Positions 33,971 to 47,300 of a DNA stretch of 64,000 nucleotides are shown in pieces. The number at the start of each line of letters is the position of its first letter. Position 1 is the stretch's first letter. A program made the position numbers and the translations under genes. The DNA comes from Branchiostoma floridae (Eukaryota > Chordata > Leptocardii > Amphioxiformes > Branchiostomatidae). The DNA is taken from NCBI RefSeq assembly GCF_000003815.2, contig NC_049995.1, positions 4,632,959-4,696,958 on the forward strand. The letters run 5' to 3'. The notes under the pieces were generated by a model. It saw only the letters and a list, made by a program, of their open reading frames with translations. It was not told where the DNA came from and searched no databases.

Positions 33971-36900
33971 GTTACCTTCACAGAAGGTACATACTGTTTT
34001 TGCTTTGTTTCTTCTTCTTCTTCTTTTCCGCACAAATAAAAAACATGAATATCTCCAAAACTAGACCTTGGAATATCTCGTAATTCAGCAAGCTGGTAGG
34101 TCTGCACATAAGACACTGCACCTTGGTCATTTGGTCCCCCCAAGATACCAAAAAATGATTTTATGGGGCAAAAAAGGGTGAAAAAAACTAGCAATTTTAA
34201 CACAAAATCGAACTTTCGAGCCCCCATAGAACGTTAGAACTACGTTCTAAGGACCCGAGGTCAACGACCGGTTGCTATGGACCCGCCCGGGAGTTATGGA
34301 ACATGGTATTCGAACGAGGTCAACGACCGCCGCTACGCAACACGGAAGTGTCCGCCCGTCAAATGGTGACTTCATCTTGCTTTGGACGGCCTGAATTGAG
34401 GCAGAAGCCGTCCTCTGAATGATTTGTGGAATTCATTTTACCAAGAAGTAATAAAAGATCAAGAAATTCACAGAGCTTTGACTTTATTTTGCCGCATATC
34501 GGCACCTTTTGCATACTAGTGTCAACTTCAAGGAAGGTAGAATGAAATTGATCGCAGGCAGAATGAAATTTAATGCCCCCAAAGTATAATGTGTCTCGGT
34601 TAAGGTCTATATCGAGTCAAATCTAAGTTTCGATACTTTTCTTGATTTTGTTCTAAAGGTTTTGCAACCTGCACAGGCAAGTTTAATCTGAGCCATCCAA
34701 ACATTGTTCAGATTCTATGTTGTGTTTGAGTTACGTAGAATCGAGAACACACACGACGTGTAGTACGCCAGCACTTGTGCGTACACACGCGATAATTTGG
34801 TGAACAAACGCATTCAGAGCACTAGTGCAATTTTCTCAGACAGGCCGACAACTGTGGTAACGTTACGTGTATGTGGTAACGTGGGGATTTCTTTGGATGT
34901 CTCCTGACATGATAAGTAACTGGCATAAAAAAAAAACGTTAATCATAAAAATGTAGCGAGACCTGTTCGTTTTTCAAGTTCATACATAGAGCTGTCGTCT
35001 AAATGAAACACGGATAGGTGTCACGGTTGTAGTTAACCGATTTTTTAGTCAACAAGAACATTTGAGCAAAAAAAACACACACATGACTACGTTAGACGCA
35101 AGGTCACTGCGTGTTGCCGGCTGTTACATAAAAAAGCAAACATGCATAACGATCGTCATGCAAACTCAAAGTTTTACGCCTGAGGCATAAAGGTATGTGA
35201 AACACAAACGATGGACTTAATGAGTTTATTTCGCCATTAAACTGACCTGAACAAACACGATTAACTGCAGCGTGGAACGCCCTCCCCATGTTAGGTCACG
35301 GTCATTCCGTTCACCTTGTTGTTCATCATGTAAGTTACTACAGCGATGCGTTGGTCCCCAGCAAGCAAGTGGAGCACGGAAACGAGGTCTGGGTGAATTA
35401 CAATTAATCTACTTAACCGTTACAGCTTTACACACGGTGGGAGTGGTCGGCATAGCACAAAACCCCAGGCACAAATCAGCATAAGCCAACGCGAAAGTTT
35501 AGTGTAGCAGAAACCTAACCCCTTGAAGTTTGCATGATTGACAGGCGGACGGGTTTGAAGTGTGCCGACTGCGGCACGTATTGATAATGCGGGCATAAAC
35601 AAACTACGTACATCAAACGTAAATCAAAATTGTTTGCTAAAAATAAAAGAGGAAATTTATGAAATATGAATTGCGGACTCTGACAAAAAATGATTGAGCC
35701 GTTCAAAATATGAATGAATTTACACAGATTAACTGTGACAGGAAGCATAGCGGAGATGTGCTGCGTACTGTGAAGATCACGTGCAGTGTGCAGGGGTAGC
35801 CATATCAATTTCTGCTCTGAGAGTGTCCGGCGACTGCGGGACGTGAACGAATATAATAGATTTGTGGCAATTTTAGCGATTATGCTAATCAGTTGTTTCT
35901 GTGAATTTGTGCGATTTACAGTAGTTGGTAAGGCCCCCTTTCCACTAGACGGCGATCGCGCTGCGCTCTTATAATTACTGCGACATTAACACGATATGTG
36001 TAACCTTCGATTTCACACTGGGTATATGGTTCATAGAAAACGTAAAAGTGTGACTGATTATGCTAGGGAGAAGCCTTCGCGCTGCGTAGTACAAGCGGCA
36101 AACTCTGTGAGACGTTTTTGTGAATGTACCTTCCGATTTTGTGCTACGCAGTGTGCCGTAATTTGGTACGCTTGTTTTAATTTTGCTCTCTTTAGAAGTT
36201 AGTTTAATTCAAGTAGACAGAAACGAGAATTCAATTCTATAATATTTGACAATAAAATTGTGACTGTATGTACTTCTTGTCTCATGTGAGGCTGTATCTA
36301 GCACAATACAATCTAGCTGATGTTTTCACGAGGAAAGGGGCTGAATGCACTGTTTGCGATGATCCGACAAAGAAAATCATTACGAAAAAAAACAACACCG
36401 CCAACATCAACAAATCTCTGCCTACCTTTTTGGAAATATCTTCGACATCTTAATTTTCATAGACGGTCAGCCCACATTTGGTGCAACATGATGACACCGG
36501 TAGATTCGGTCCATATTTTATAAGCAGTCAATTAAAGAATCAAAAGCAAACCTATTTGTCACGTTTCATGTAGGGCCACGCCCCCGTATAGAGCGCAAGC
36601 ATGTGAGGTCCGATCGGCTTACCGGAGACTATTTTGAAAGTCCTACTATTTTGAAAGTACCTTATTTAATTTCACATATTGTTCGATTTTTTTTCCTTCT
36701 ATGGTAGCAACAACTGACTGTTAATCGGGGCCGGGAAAATGACAACAAAAACATCGGCGCTAGCACAATGCGACTGACCAGAACAGTAGGGGGAGGGGCG
36801 CCGACCAGGTTCGACCAGTCGCTTCTCTCTCGCCGCCGGCGGGCGTTAGGAGTTATCATCTAAGTCAGCAACGTCCGCAAACATCCGCTGATGTTCTACA

Positions 36901-37498
36901 GATTTTTGCAAAATTTGTCTATACTTACGCGCCGAGTTTGTTCGTCAACAATGACGGAAAGCGCAAAATTGAACTTATTCTTATGTTATCAACTGAATTT
37001 CGCGGCGCGCGTCCTGCACCAAGTCAGAGATTGTGAATTTCCCGAGTGATTCAAAGCTTTAATTTTTTTTTTAAATTTGAATACATATTGTTGAAGGAAA
37101 TCATTTTTTTCCATGGCTCTCTCTCCGCAAGCCAAGAAAGTTCTCCCTGGACCTCCCCAAGCCGAAAAACTTCATAGGCCCTGACGCTCCCGCAGACGAC
37201 ACGCTAAATGTCGTCGAGTAAACTCTGTTGACGACCGTTAGAAATGGCAAACCTTTTTGGACAGACTGCCCCTGTGGCTTGTAGCTATGGGGCTGTGATG
37301 AGATGATGATGAGAAACCCTGTTTGGAACAATATTGGACGTTGTGTTTATTATTCAAGATGTATAACGTTACAGATAAAAAATTAACAAAATTTATTTGT
37401 ACCTTTTTGCATGTCTTGACTTATCCTGTGTCAACTTCTGCAACTAATCAGTTTACCCTTCCAGGTAGAAATGCTAAACTAAACCATGTGAAGGTAAC
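33971..37498. mobile_element. TIR-bounded element T, long copy (3.5 kb)
   Basis: Begins GTTACCTTCAC and ends GTGAAGGTAAC, a perfect 11-bp inverted repeat. Most of it recurs in order in the next copy (37537-39175). It holds no recognisable transposase; open frames are short. Segments about 34480-35395 and 36190-37090 are absent from the second copy. Probably a non-autonomous DNA transposon or a composite of several. There is no gene evidence in this 3.5 kb. Confidence 0.6.
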
Positions 37499-37536
37499 AT
37501 TCTGTATTTGCTTGCAAATATTACCTTTCTAGTTAT

Positions 37537-39175
37537 GTTTACCTTCATAGAAGGTACACATATTGTTTTTGCTCAGACGTTCTTTTTTTCCGCACACCTC
37601 AAAAACCTGAATATCTCCGAAAGTAGAGCTTGGATTAACTTGAAAGCTACAGTCATCTGGTAGGTCTGTACATAACGCACTGCACCGTGGTCATTCGGGC
37701 CCACATAGACCCAAAATAATGATTTTATTGAGCAAAAAAGGGTGAAAAAAATAGCAATTTTAACACAAAATCGAACTTTCGAGCCCCCGTAGAACGTTAG
37801 AACTATGTTCTAAGGACCCGGGGTCAATGACCGGTAGCTATGGAACCCGCCCGGGAGATATGGAACACGATGTTCGAACGAGGTCAACGACCGCTGCTAC
37901 GCAACACGGAAGTGTCCGCCAGTCAAATGATGACTTCATCTTACTTTGGACGGCCTTAATTGAGGCAGAAGCCGTCCTCTGAATGATTTGTGGAATTCAT
38001 TTTGCATTTCATTGTACACAAGAAGTAATAAAAGATGAAGAAATTAATTACAATTAAGCTACGTACAGTACACGGTGGGAGTGGCCGGCACAGCACAAAT
38101 CCCTAGGCACAAATCAGCACAAGTCAACGCGAAAGTTTAATGTAGCAGAAACCTAACCCCTTGAAGTTTGCATGATTGACAGGCGGACGGGTTTTGAAGT
38201 GGGCAGGGCGGAACGTACTAGTATTGATAATGAGGGCATAAACAAACTACGTACATCAAACGTAAATCAAAATTGTTTGCTAAGAATAAAAGAAATTTAT
38301 GAAATATGGATTGCGGGCTCTGAAAAAAATGATTGAGCAGTTCAAAATATGCATGAGTTTACACAGATGGACTGTGACAGGAAGCATAACGAAGATTTGC
38401 TGCGTACTGTGAAGATCACGTGCAGTGTGCAGGGGTAGCCATATCAATTTCTGCTCTGAGAGTGCTCGGCAACTGCGGGACGTGAACGAATAGATTTGTG
38501 GCAATTTTAGCGATTACACTAACCAGCTGTTTCTGTCAATTTGTGCGATTTACAGGTTGGTAAGGCCCCCTTTCCACTAGACGGCGATCGCGCTGCGCTC
38601 TTACTGCGACATAAATAGGATATGTGTAACTTTCGATTTCACACTTGGTAATCATAGAAAACGTAAAAGTGTGACTGAGCATGCTGAGGAGAACCCTTCG
38701 CGCTGCGTAGTACAAGCGGCAAACTCTGTGAGACGTTTTTGTGAATGTACCTTCCGATTTTGTGCTAACGTTACGCTAGACAGTGTGCCGTAACTTGGTA
38801 GGCTTGTTTTAATTTTGCTCTCTTCAGAAGAATTCAATTCTATAATAGTTTGGCTTCCCTTTCCCTCCCGCAGATGACCGCCTTCCCCACGCTAAATTTC
38901 GTCGAGTAAACCATGTTGACGACCGTCAGAAACCTTTGTGGACAGACTGCCCCTGTGGGTTATAGCTATGGGACTCAGATGAGGTGATGATGAGAAACCC
39001 TGTTTGAAACAACATTGAACATTGAGTTCATTATTCAAGATGCATAACGTTACACATAAAAAAATTATCAACATTTATTTGTACCTTCTTGACTTATCCT
39101 GTATCAACATCTTCAACTAAATCAGTTTACCCTTCCAGGTAGAAATGCTTCCAGGTATTAAAAGTGAAGGTAAAC
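37537..39175. mobile_element. TIR-bounded element T, short copy (1.6 kb)
   Basis: Begins GTTTACCTTCA and ends TGAAGGTAAAC, again a perfect 11-bp inverted pair but with one base more than in the long copy. Shares blocks such as GAACTTTCGAGCCCCC, ACGGTGGGAGTGG and GACTGCCCCTGTGG with the long copy. Both copies are followed by the same 38-bp flank (ATTCTGTATTTGCTTGCAAA-like), so the pair looks like a tandem duplication that includes host DNA. Confidence 0.6.
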
Positions 39176-39225
39176 ATTCTGCATTTGCTTGCAAATGTTA
39201 ACTTTCTAGTTAGTATATTATTCAA

Positions 39226-39745
39226 CTATTGCTAATCAGGGGTGGACCACATGCCAAAAACATATTCTGTTCGGCAAGTCAAACAGTGCTATAGTTTTCC
39301 TCCCGCCTTCTAAGTGTGAAGTTTGTACACAGTAACTATCTATTGAAACATGGCTACCTTGTCCCCAAACGACCCTGTCAAGGGACTAGCTAGGTAGGTA
39401 GGTAAGGGCAAACATAAAGTCACGTAAGATATACTGCAACTATGCAGCTATCCGAGTAGAATATAAGACGACATCTGTAGTATGAGTTTTGCATGAAGTT
39501 TCAACCATGCAAATGTTTCAGTGAAGAATAGCGAACAGACTTGTTATAGAATATGGGAGGGAGGGGGGCATCATACTCTAAGGCGGTTAAGTACGGTCTG
39601 AACTGGTCTTGACACGTAATCTTATGCACATGAAAGGCAAAAAAATACTAAGAACTTGTTGCTACACACGATATATTGAACAGGATTAGTCAAAACCCAC
39701 CTCATTGACCAATCTCGTTCTCTCAGACTTTCTTTCGTCCGCCAT
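39226..39745 (-). pseudogene. F: orphan first exon and intron 1 of an SLC6-like gene
   Basis: 39701-39745 encodes MADERKSERTRLVNE followed by GTGGGT, the same peptide as exon 1 of A. The flanking DNA down to about 39226 matches intron 1 of A (1894-2395). Nothing corresponding to exons 2-13 follows before the element T copies and gene D. F is therefore the remnant of the A counterpart in the duplicated block. Its donor (GTGGGT) could still splice to a downstream acceptor such as D exon 2, which would make it an alternative first exon. Confidence 0.7.
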
Positions 39746-41339
39746 CTTTGATTATCTGCTTGGCATTGAAGAATCGACGTGGAAAAGCCGGTTTTAGGGA
39801 CACGTTTTAGCCTAGGGCTTGATTTGTCCTGACGCGACTGTATGTATAGGAGACGAACAGCAACCCATTGTCATTTTTTAGTTGATCTGTTTTGAAAGCA
39901 AGAAAATCTGTGAAGACATCTCCCACAATTGCAAACGTTTTATACGACTGCTTGAACAAGTGTAGATAGAATGTCAACATATAAGATTTTAATGAATTTT
40001 GTTTGTTGAACTAGTTGGAGCTGATTTGTTCCTTTTAATAATGCCCTAACAAATAAGATTTACCCTGTTACTGATAGAGGTAACGAACTTTACAGATATC
40101 ACGTCGTTGGGTATAAAGGAAGGGCGGATGGGTCTTTCAAAAAGACAGTTGCGTTTGAAAGTGATTGCACTCTTAGAATTTAATTTACCTTCTTTGACTA
40201 ACCTCAATTTTGTCCTTTTTTTATTTCACACTTCCAATTTTATGATGGCTTAAGTATGTAACATCAAGACATACACTGTATCTGATTACTTACAAGACCT
40301 GAGGAACAATTACCCGTTACAAGTTAGCGATGAGAAGAACATGTACATTTTGCACCATAAACTGAGCCCTTGAACGTCGTATGGACATCTTAAGAGGCCT
40401 ATTCTATGATGCTTGTAACCTGAAACATCACGACATTCACAATGACTGGTTACATATCATAAGAGAATTTACATAAGTACAGGCTAACCACAAAAAGACA
40501 CGGACTATTGCGCTATACATATATATATATATATATAAACTAAACCCTATAAAACGAAATATGAATATCTCAAATGGCCTATAAAATGATGCCTTAAACC
40601 TAAAACATGATGACATTCACATCATGACAATCAATATGACTGATCACATGTAAGAGGTGAGAAGCAATTGCCCGTTACAAGTTAACTATGACATGACATG
40701 TACTGTTGAACCATAAACTTAACCTGTTGAACGACGTATACATATCTCAAATGGCCTATTCTATCATGCCTCCGATATTAAACTCGTGACATTCACTATT
40801 TCTGATAACATATCAGACCTAAAAGGCACAACCCGATACAGCCCGTGAGAAGACATAAACCACAACTAAGTATTAAGTTCGTTTAACACTTCTGAACTGT
40901 TCTGCACTTTGAAATACATTAACCACTAAACAATAAAAAACTTGAGTTGTTATTATCATAATTATTAATTCTAATGAAGATAAGTCATAACATCAGTACT
41001 GAAACTGGTAAATCGACCAATACAAAATATTTAACAAGAAGCTGTCGAGGTAGAAACGTTGTAGACAGTAAAAGTGGCGTCTCACTGCACTTGGGGGACC
41101 AGTGTGGCACTGTGGGGTTCTTTCATTGTGGCACTGTTGTGTTATTTTCACAGATTTTTTATAACTTATCTATTGCGTGATACGTAAAAGTATGACTTAG
41201 AAGACAACAAAATACCCTTAACGTAAGAAAACTTGTTCTTTATCTCTGAAATTCGTTAGGTAATCTTTGGAACCCCGCAGCCTGCACCGGTTCCGGTTCT
41301 CCAAATGCAATGAGATACCACCTAAGCTTTAGACAATAA
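39746..41339. other. Spacer between F exon 1 and C stop
   Basis: Aligns with 2441-4441. Includes an (AT)n run near 40520. No coding or RNA gene seen. Confidence 0.6.
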
Positions 41340-44300
41340 TCAATCTATCGTCTTGTAGTCTAGAACTGGGCCCATTTCAGCATTGTCTGTCATGACGATG
41401 AGGTTGTCTTTGTCGCGTCTGTCCTGTCTGTGACCACAGTAGCAGGCTGGGATGTCCTCCTGTTTGGCGATGAGTGAAGACCACCAGCGGGACAGGCGGG
41501 CTCGGTACCGGACAAACACCAGGTTCAGGCCTAGGAGAAAGATCCCAGCAACAAACCACTGAAAATATGATAATAGCAATTATCATTCAACTACACGTAG
41601 AAGCCTTTTTTCAGAAGTTTTTTTATCAAATTTTAATGATATAAAATCACATGGAAATAATCGTAGAAGCATGATCTCTTATGATTATATAGTATGTATA
41701 ATTGCAGAGTTCAGGATATACATTTTAAATTTGAAAAAAACTCTAATATTTCATTTTAGAGTGCAATCAAAGGCAGAATTGAGGATACCACAAATACGAA
41801 GAACGCATGGGCCTTTTCATTTATCTGATTGTGAAATATTAGGTCAAAACTTTAATAGTTTGCTCGAATTAAAAATACCTTCCTCAGTACATAATAATAG
41901 TTGTTATATCATTAACAAGCAGCCACTGATTTATGTAGATATGCATATATGATCATTGATTCAATCTATAGTACATGTATCTTACCCCCAGAAATGCTGT
42001 CATGAGAGACCCTTCTCCCAGCTGGTACCAGGGGATCTTCTCGCTCCGTACAGTACTGACGACCCACCACACCAGTAACGCCAGACCCTCAACTGGTAAC
42101 ACGTATCTGTACAACAAGAAGGTAATTGTTATAGACGATTTTAGATCCTATCATTCCAACAAAATTTAGCAGTTCAGCTAGTGACGGTGTATACACTTAC
42201 TTACCAGTGAGGGTGTATGTATGCCACAAAATTGCATAATAAGTTTTATTAGTGTTGCACGTTTTTTTTTATTTATTCATTGATCTTCAGACAGGTGGGT
42301 AGCCCCTTCAACTTATTGAGCTGATTTCCAAGGGGGGCCACTAAATGAATAACAAAACAAGACGTGTTACATTCAGTAAAACAACCAGAGGAGAACAAAC
42401 AATATATACAAACTAGAGTTCGGCGACCTCATACCTCCATGAAAATTTAGAGCTTTCGTAAATTTCATGCAATTGACCAACACATTAACATAATTTATGC
42501 ATGGTGTTGTTCATCATTTACTAACGTACACATGTCACAATTATAAAATTCCCATTATTGATCATAAAGCGGTTTTGAATTTTTACATAAATTATGCAGA
42601 TAAGTTCCTCATTACCATATTTGGTATCTGCTTATATTCCACCTATCATAATTAACATGTGTTACATGTATTGAGGTCCAGTTATTGAAAACAATGGAAC
42701 TATACAATTTCCTAATTAATTATGCAAATTAAGTCCTCATTTGCATAACATGTATATCATTATTAACATCTTTGCCTAAGCTACCTGCATGCCTAAAATG
42801 CAGGCAATCAGTCGTTCCTTTCTGCAGTTATCCTCTTTGGAGTGTCTTAACAAAAACGCCCCTGCAGTCCCACAATTAAATGTTAGGGGACTGAAACTTG
42901 CCCTACTTTTTCATGACGCTAACAGCTATCTACCACTTAAATGTCACGACCATATCACGTCCATGACAAGAGATAAATTGAAAAAACTGCTATGATAGAA
43001 TATTTTCATTAATTATGCAAATGTACTCCTATTTTGCATGATTAGTGTTTTATCTTGTACAACATTGTCTAAGGTACCTACATACCAAAAATCATGAAAA
43101 TCCGTTGTTCCCTTCTTGAGTTATCCTCGTCAGAAGTTTTTGACAAAAATGCCCCTGCTATCCCAAAACTAGACGCTAGGGGGCCCAAACGTATGTCATT
43201 TCTTCCTGAGCACAAGAGCTGTCTAATACTAAAAAATCGTGACCATGGCATGTTCAGAACACCGAGATAGCAAAAACGGAAGTTGCGCTGCAGTACCAAG
43301 GAGAGTCGCTAGGGGGTCCAAAATCTAATCATTTCCAGCTTTCGTCAGACACTGCCAACACACCAAGTATGAAACCAATCCACCCAACCGTTCATGAGTT
43401 ATTTTGTTTACACACACACAGACAGACAGACAGACAGACAAACGCGGGGTAAAATATAACCTCCATGACATATCATGGAGGTAATAAACCGAAGCGTCAT
43501 TTCCAAAAAAACAGTGGTCAAAAGTCAACCAGTGTCAGTGTGCTGTGGTATGTGTCTTGGGGCAGCTTTAAACTGCCGTAGAGTTGGTGCATGTCTATTG
43601 TCCGCTGAGAGTGTATACAAATGTCCGATGGCCAACTGTGTTCGTATAATTGGGTTTATGAAGCAAAGAGGCGTCTCTGGTGTTGTTGCTGTGTAACAGG
43701 AGGTTCTGTACAAAGGTGGCATCCATGTATGTCGGGGGAAGCCAGTTAATGATATTAAAGACCATAACACACACACGTGGCTATAGAATAGAAAGAGGGG
43801 CTAATGATATTTAGGTGGTACTCACTTGACAAGCCATTCCCAAGCTTTCGGTAGTTTCCAGTCTGATCCATCTCCTGCCTATATATAACAATACAAAATT
43901 ATGATGATGATAATGATAATTCATTGAAGGAAATGTGTTCTCGATTAATTGACAAAGTTTTTGGTCAGAAAACTATAAACATGAACGCTACATATACACT
44001 ATAAGCCAAGGTAATATTTGAAGCTAAACACTAGCACCTATAAAATGCTGTTGTTGTCGGTTATGTTAAATTAAAATACAGTCTCTGTAAAGATATTCGA
44101 TTATCCCAACATTAGATAGATATAGAATTATCATTTCTAGTGAACGTCACAGGATACGAAAGTACAGTATTCAATTGATTTCGTATAAAATAAAGAGCGT
44201 TGGTAACATGACATTGCCAACTTTGAGCTACCTCGTTCAGCAGGTTGAGGCGAAAGTTCAATGACCCGTATCTCCAGAACAGGTAGATGAATACTAGCCC

Positions 44301-47300
44301 TGAGAGGATCAACCCAGCGCCCCATATAAAGTCCTACAAAACAAGAAATGTCGTTTTAAAATCAGAAAAAAAACTTAAGGATTGTATGAAACGCTACGAG
44401 TACTGACAATATTTTGTTCTGAGATTTCCATCCTGACATATCATTTCTATATAAAGGTTTCAATCTTGAAGTACGGTTATCGTTGCAAGTTCAAAATCAC
44501 CTATGCATTATGCATGCCTTGACTAAATCATTTCAAGTAAATGTACTTAGATTTAAGTCTTATCTATATCTGTGATTTAATACTCAACTCTGTCTGTGAT
44601 TCAACATGCTATTTTCAAATTTGTATAAATTACTAGCTATTTCTACTTTTTCTGCATCAATATGTATCCCATTGAAAGTAAGTACTCTATTATGTAAAAC
44701 GATGGGGTCGTACCTGGATTGCAAGAAAGTTAACGTTGACAGCACTGGGAACACCTAGAAGGAACACTAGTATCCCCATCACCACTGATGCCACGTCTCG
44801 TCTCACTGCAAACAATTCGATGCACGGTATGTTCATATCAATACGCCAGAAAAAGCTCATTAATGCAAAAAGATGATAATCTAACCTTTATACGCATGGG
44901 GTATGATACAATGTAATATGCTATTTTAGACCGTTTTTTTCATAATTACAAACAGTATTACATTATCAGCAAGTTTTTTTCTTGACTTAGCGATAAGTTG
45001 ATACGTTTTCTGTTTATGTCGACCCATGACAACATGCATGATATGGCAATACACTGTATATTGTATTTTTCTGAATTAAAAAAAAATGGTTGAAACAGAA
45101 CATTTAATGTATAAACTCAAACCTACCTCCCCAGTCAACAAGAACCTGTGTAGTACTGTTTATCATCGTGACGTAGCTACTGAACCCTGCCACCACCACC
45201 ATCAGGAAGTACAGGGACGCCATCACACGGCCGCCCGTCATAGTGGAGAAGAGAATGGGCATCCTGTTAAAAATAACGCAAGGTAATTTCAACAGGTTTG
45301 TAGGCCATGACAAAACATGGACAAAGATGCTGTGTTGTGTTCCCTTGACTCGATGTAGTGCTCTGTTGACTACGATTGACGACCAGGAACAATGATATGT
45401 GCAGACTAACTTTATTCTAACTTCCTACTCTGTTTCATGTGGTCTGGTGTGTTGATACAAAAATTGGGCAGTGATTTATCTTGAATTAGTTCGGTCCAAG
45501 ACCCCATAGGAACATGCTATGCTCTGCTTGATGATTTTGTCTGGATATGTAACACTTGTCTATCATGAAAAAACACAAGCAATGAAAAGAGAGAGTTGGG
45601 GATATCGACTCAGTCACGTTGGGGATCACATCTTTACAGAAATCCTTTTAGGTATAAGGACGATACATGAGGAATTGTTGCCCGGCTATATATCTTTGTT
45701 TATGAAGGATGTGTATGAAGAACATTTTCTTTCTTTTGACAAAAAATAATCTTGACCTAAAATATAGTACTGGCAGGAACAGTGATAAAGAAGAATTTAG
45801 AAATTGCCCAATTCGACCACCACGCACTGCATCAGCAATATCTAGTGGGAGTGTGAAGTAGAACTGGGAAATTTCTAGTGCCTTGAGGAAGGTGGCAGAC
45901 GGTCAATGTCAGCAATGTAGGACACCAGTCTGATATTGAGTGACATACCGACCTAGTACTAGTAAAACTAGTCATGGATTAACATTAAGCATTATCATAA
46001 AACACAGGAAAGCTTGTTGGAATCTGAATTTATAAAACATAAAACAAAAAAGAAGTTCTGCCTACCAGACGAAGGTGAGTCCCGTGTTGGCAGGCCCGTT
46101 CGTCTTCAGGAGTTTCATCAGGTCATCCTTGTCTCCTCCTGGACTAACTTTGGTCCAGGTGGAAAACACGGTACAGAACACCATCGTACCGGACATAAGA
46201 CTGCAGTTGGGACGGGGAGAAAGGAACAACAAAAAACAACTTAGATACAATAGCAAACTACGGCTTCAAATTTTACGGCATCCGCCTTTGTGGTGTCATA
46301 TTTTGCAGATTAATGATATCATTATGAGAGGCACAAATAACCTATGTTAGGAAAACTATAATTTGTAAAAATCTTCAATTTCTCTCTTCGCATCAAGACT
46401 GAAACAACTGTAATCTCGAAGTATCCCAATGCACAATTTTAGCCCTGCGTCTTTCGCAAGCTTCTATTCTGCAATATGTGCTAACTGCTGTTCATATGAA
46501 GACAAATTTACAACAACTGATCACAACACCTAAGTTTTCACATTGGTTACAACCATTCGTCCCGATCACAATTTCTCACCTTACAGTGTTGTTGAGGAAT
46601 GGTATGAGAAGGCCTGTCTTCACAGGTCCCATACTTTGGGTCATACTCGCTCCATACACCAGGAAAATCCCACATGCTGCTCCTGTGTCCCAAGCGTTCT
46701 GGGACAGGGCGTCAATCCATAGTCTGGGGGTACCCAACAGCTCTGTATTAAAGTGATGAAAATGATTATGGTTTGCCACAATCCTAAGGTTGGATGGTAA
46801 TGTTAAAGAATGCATACATTACAAACAATAAGTTTAGAATTCGAAATGATAGCTAATGTTTGGATGTAACTTTCCTAAAATGCAAACAGGATAAGACTAA
46901 GGTCTACTCAGGATGCACTTACATCAGCAGCTGCACGGGGGCGCTAAAAGGTGATTGACCGAGTATTGACAGCTGTGGCGATTCATAGCTTTCTTTTGTA
47001 GCGATTAGATGGATGATGATTATATGATGGTCGTACTAAATCTCATTTAAGCATTTGAATCAAAAGAATAGTGTGTTGTTGACACAATTCCTAAAGTGTA
47101 CTGTGACCATGACCTAAAAGTTGCTGGGAAAGAAAGAAATGTTTATTTTCTATCTTTATCACACAATTTACAAACTGTGCTAGACAACTCATATCAAGCG
47201 TGCGTCTCAACCCTTAAAGAATTATGATCCTACTTACGCCAGTCTGGTGTAAAGATATAGGCAAGAGCAGTCCCTGCGTTCTGTTGGGTTAGAGCCCAGA

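Noticed and set aside
45519-45749. 76-codon plus-strand frame in intron 7 of gene C
   Set aside because: No family resemblance and no counterpart in gene B.
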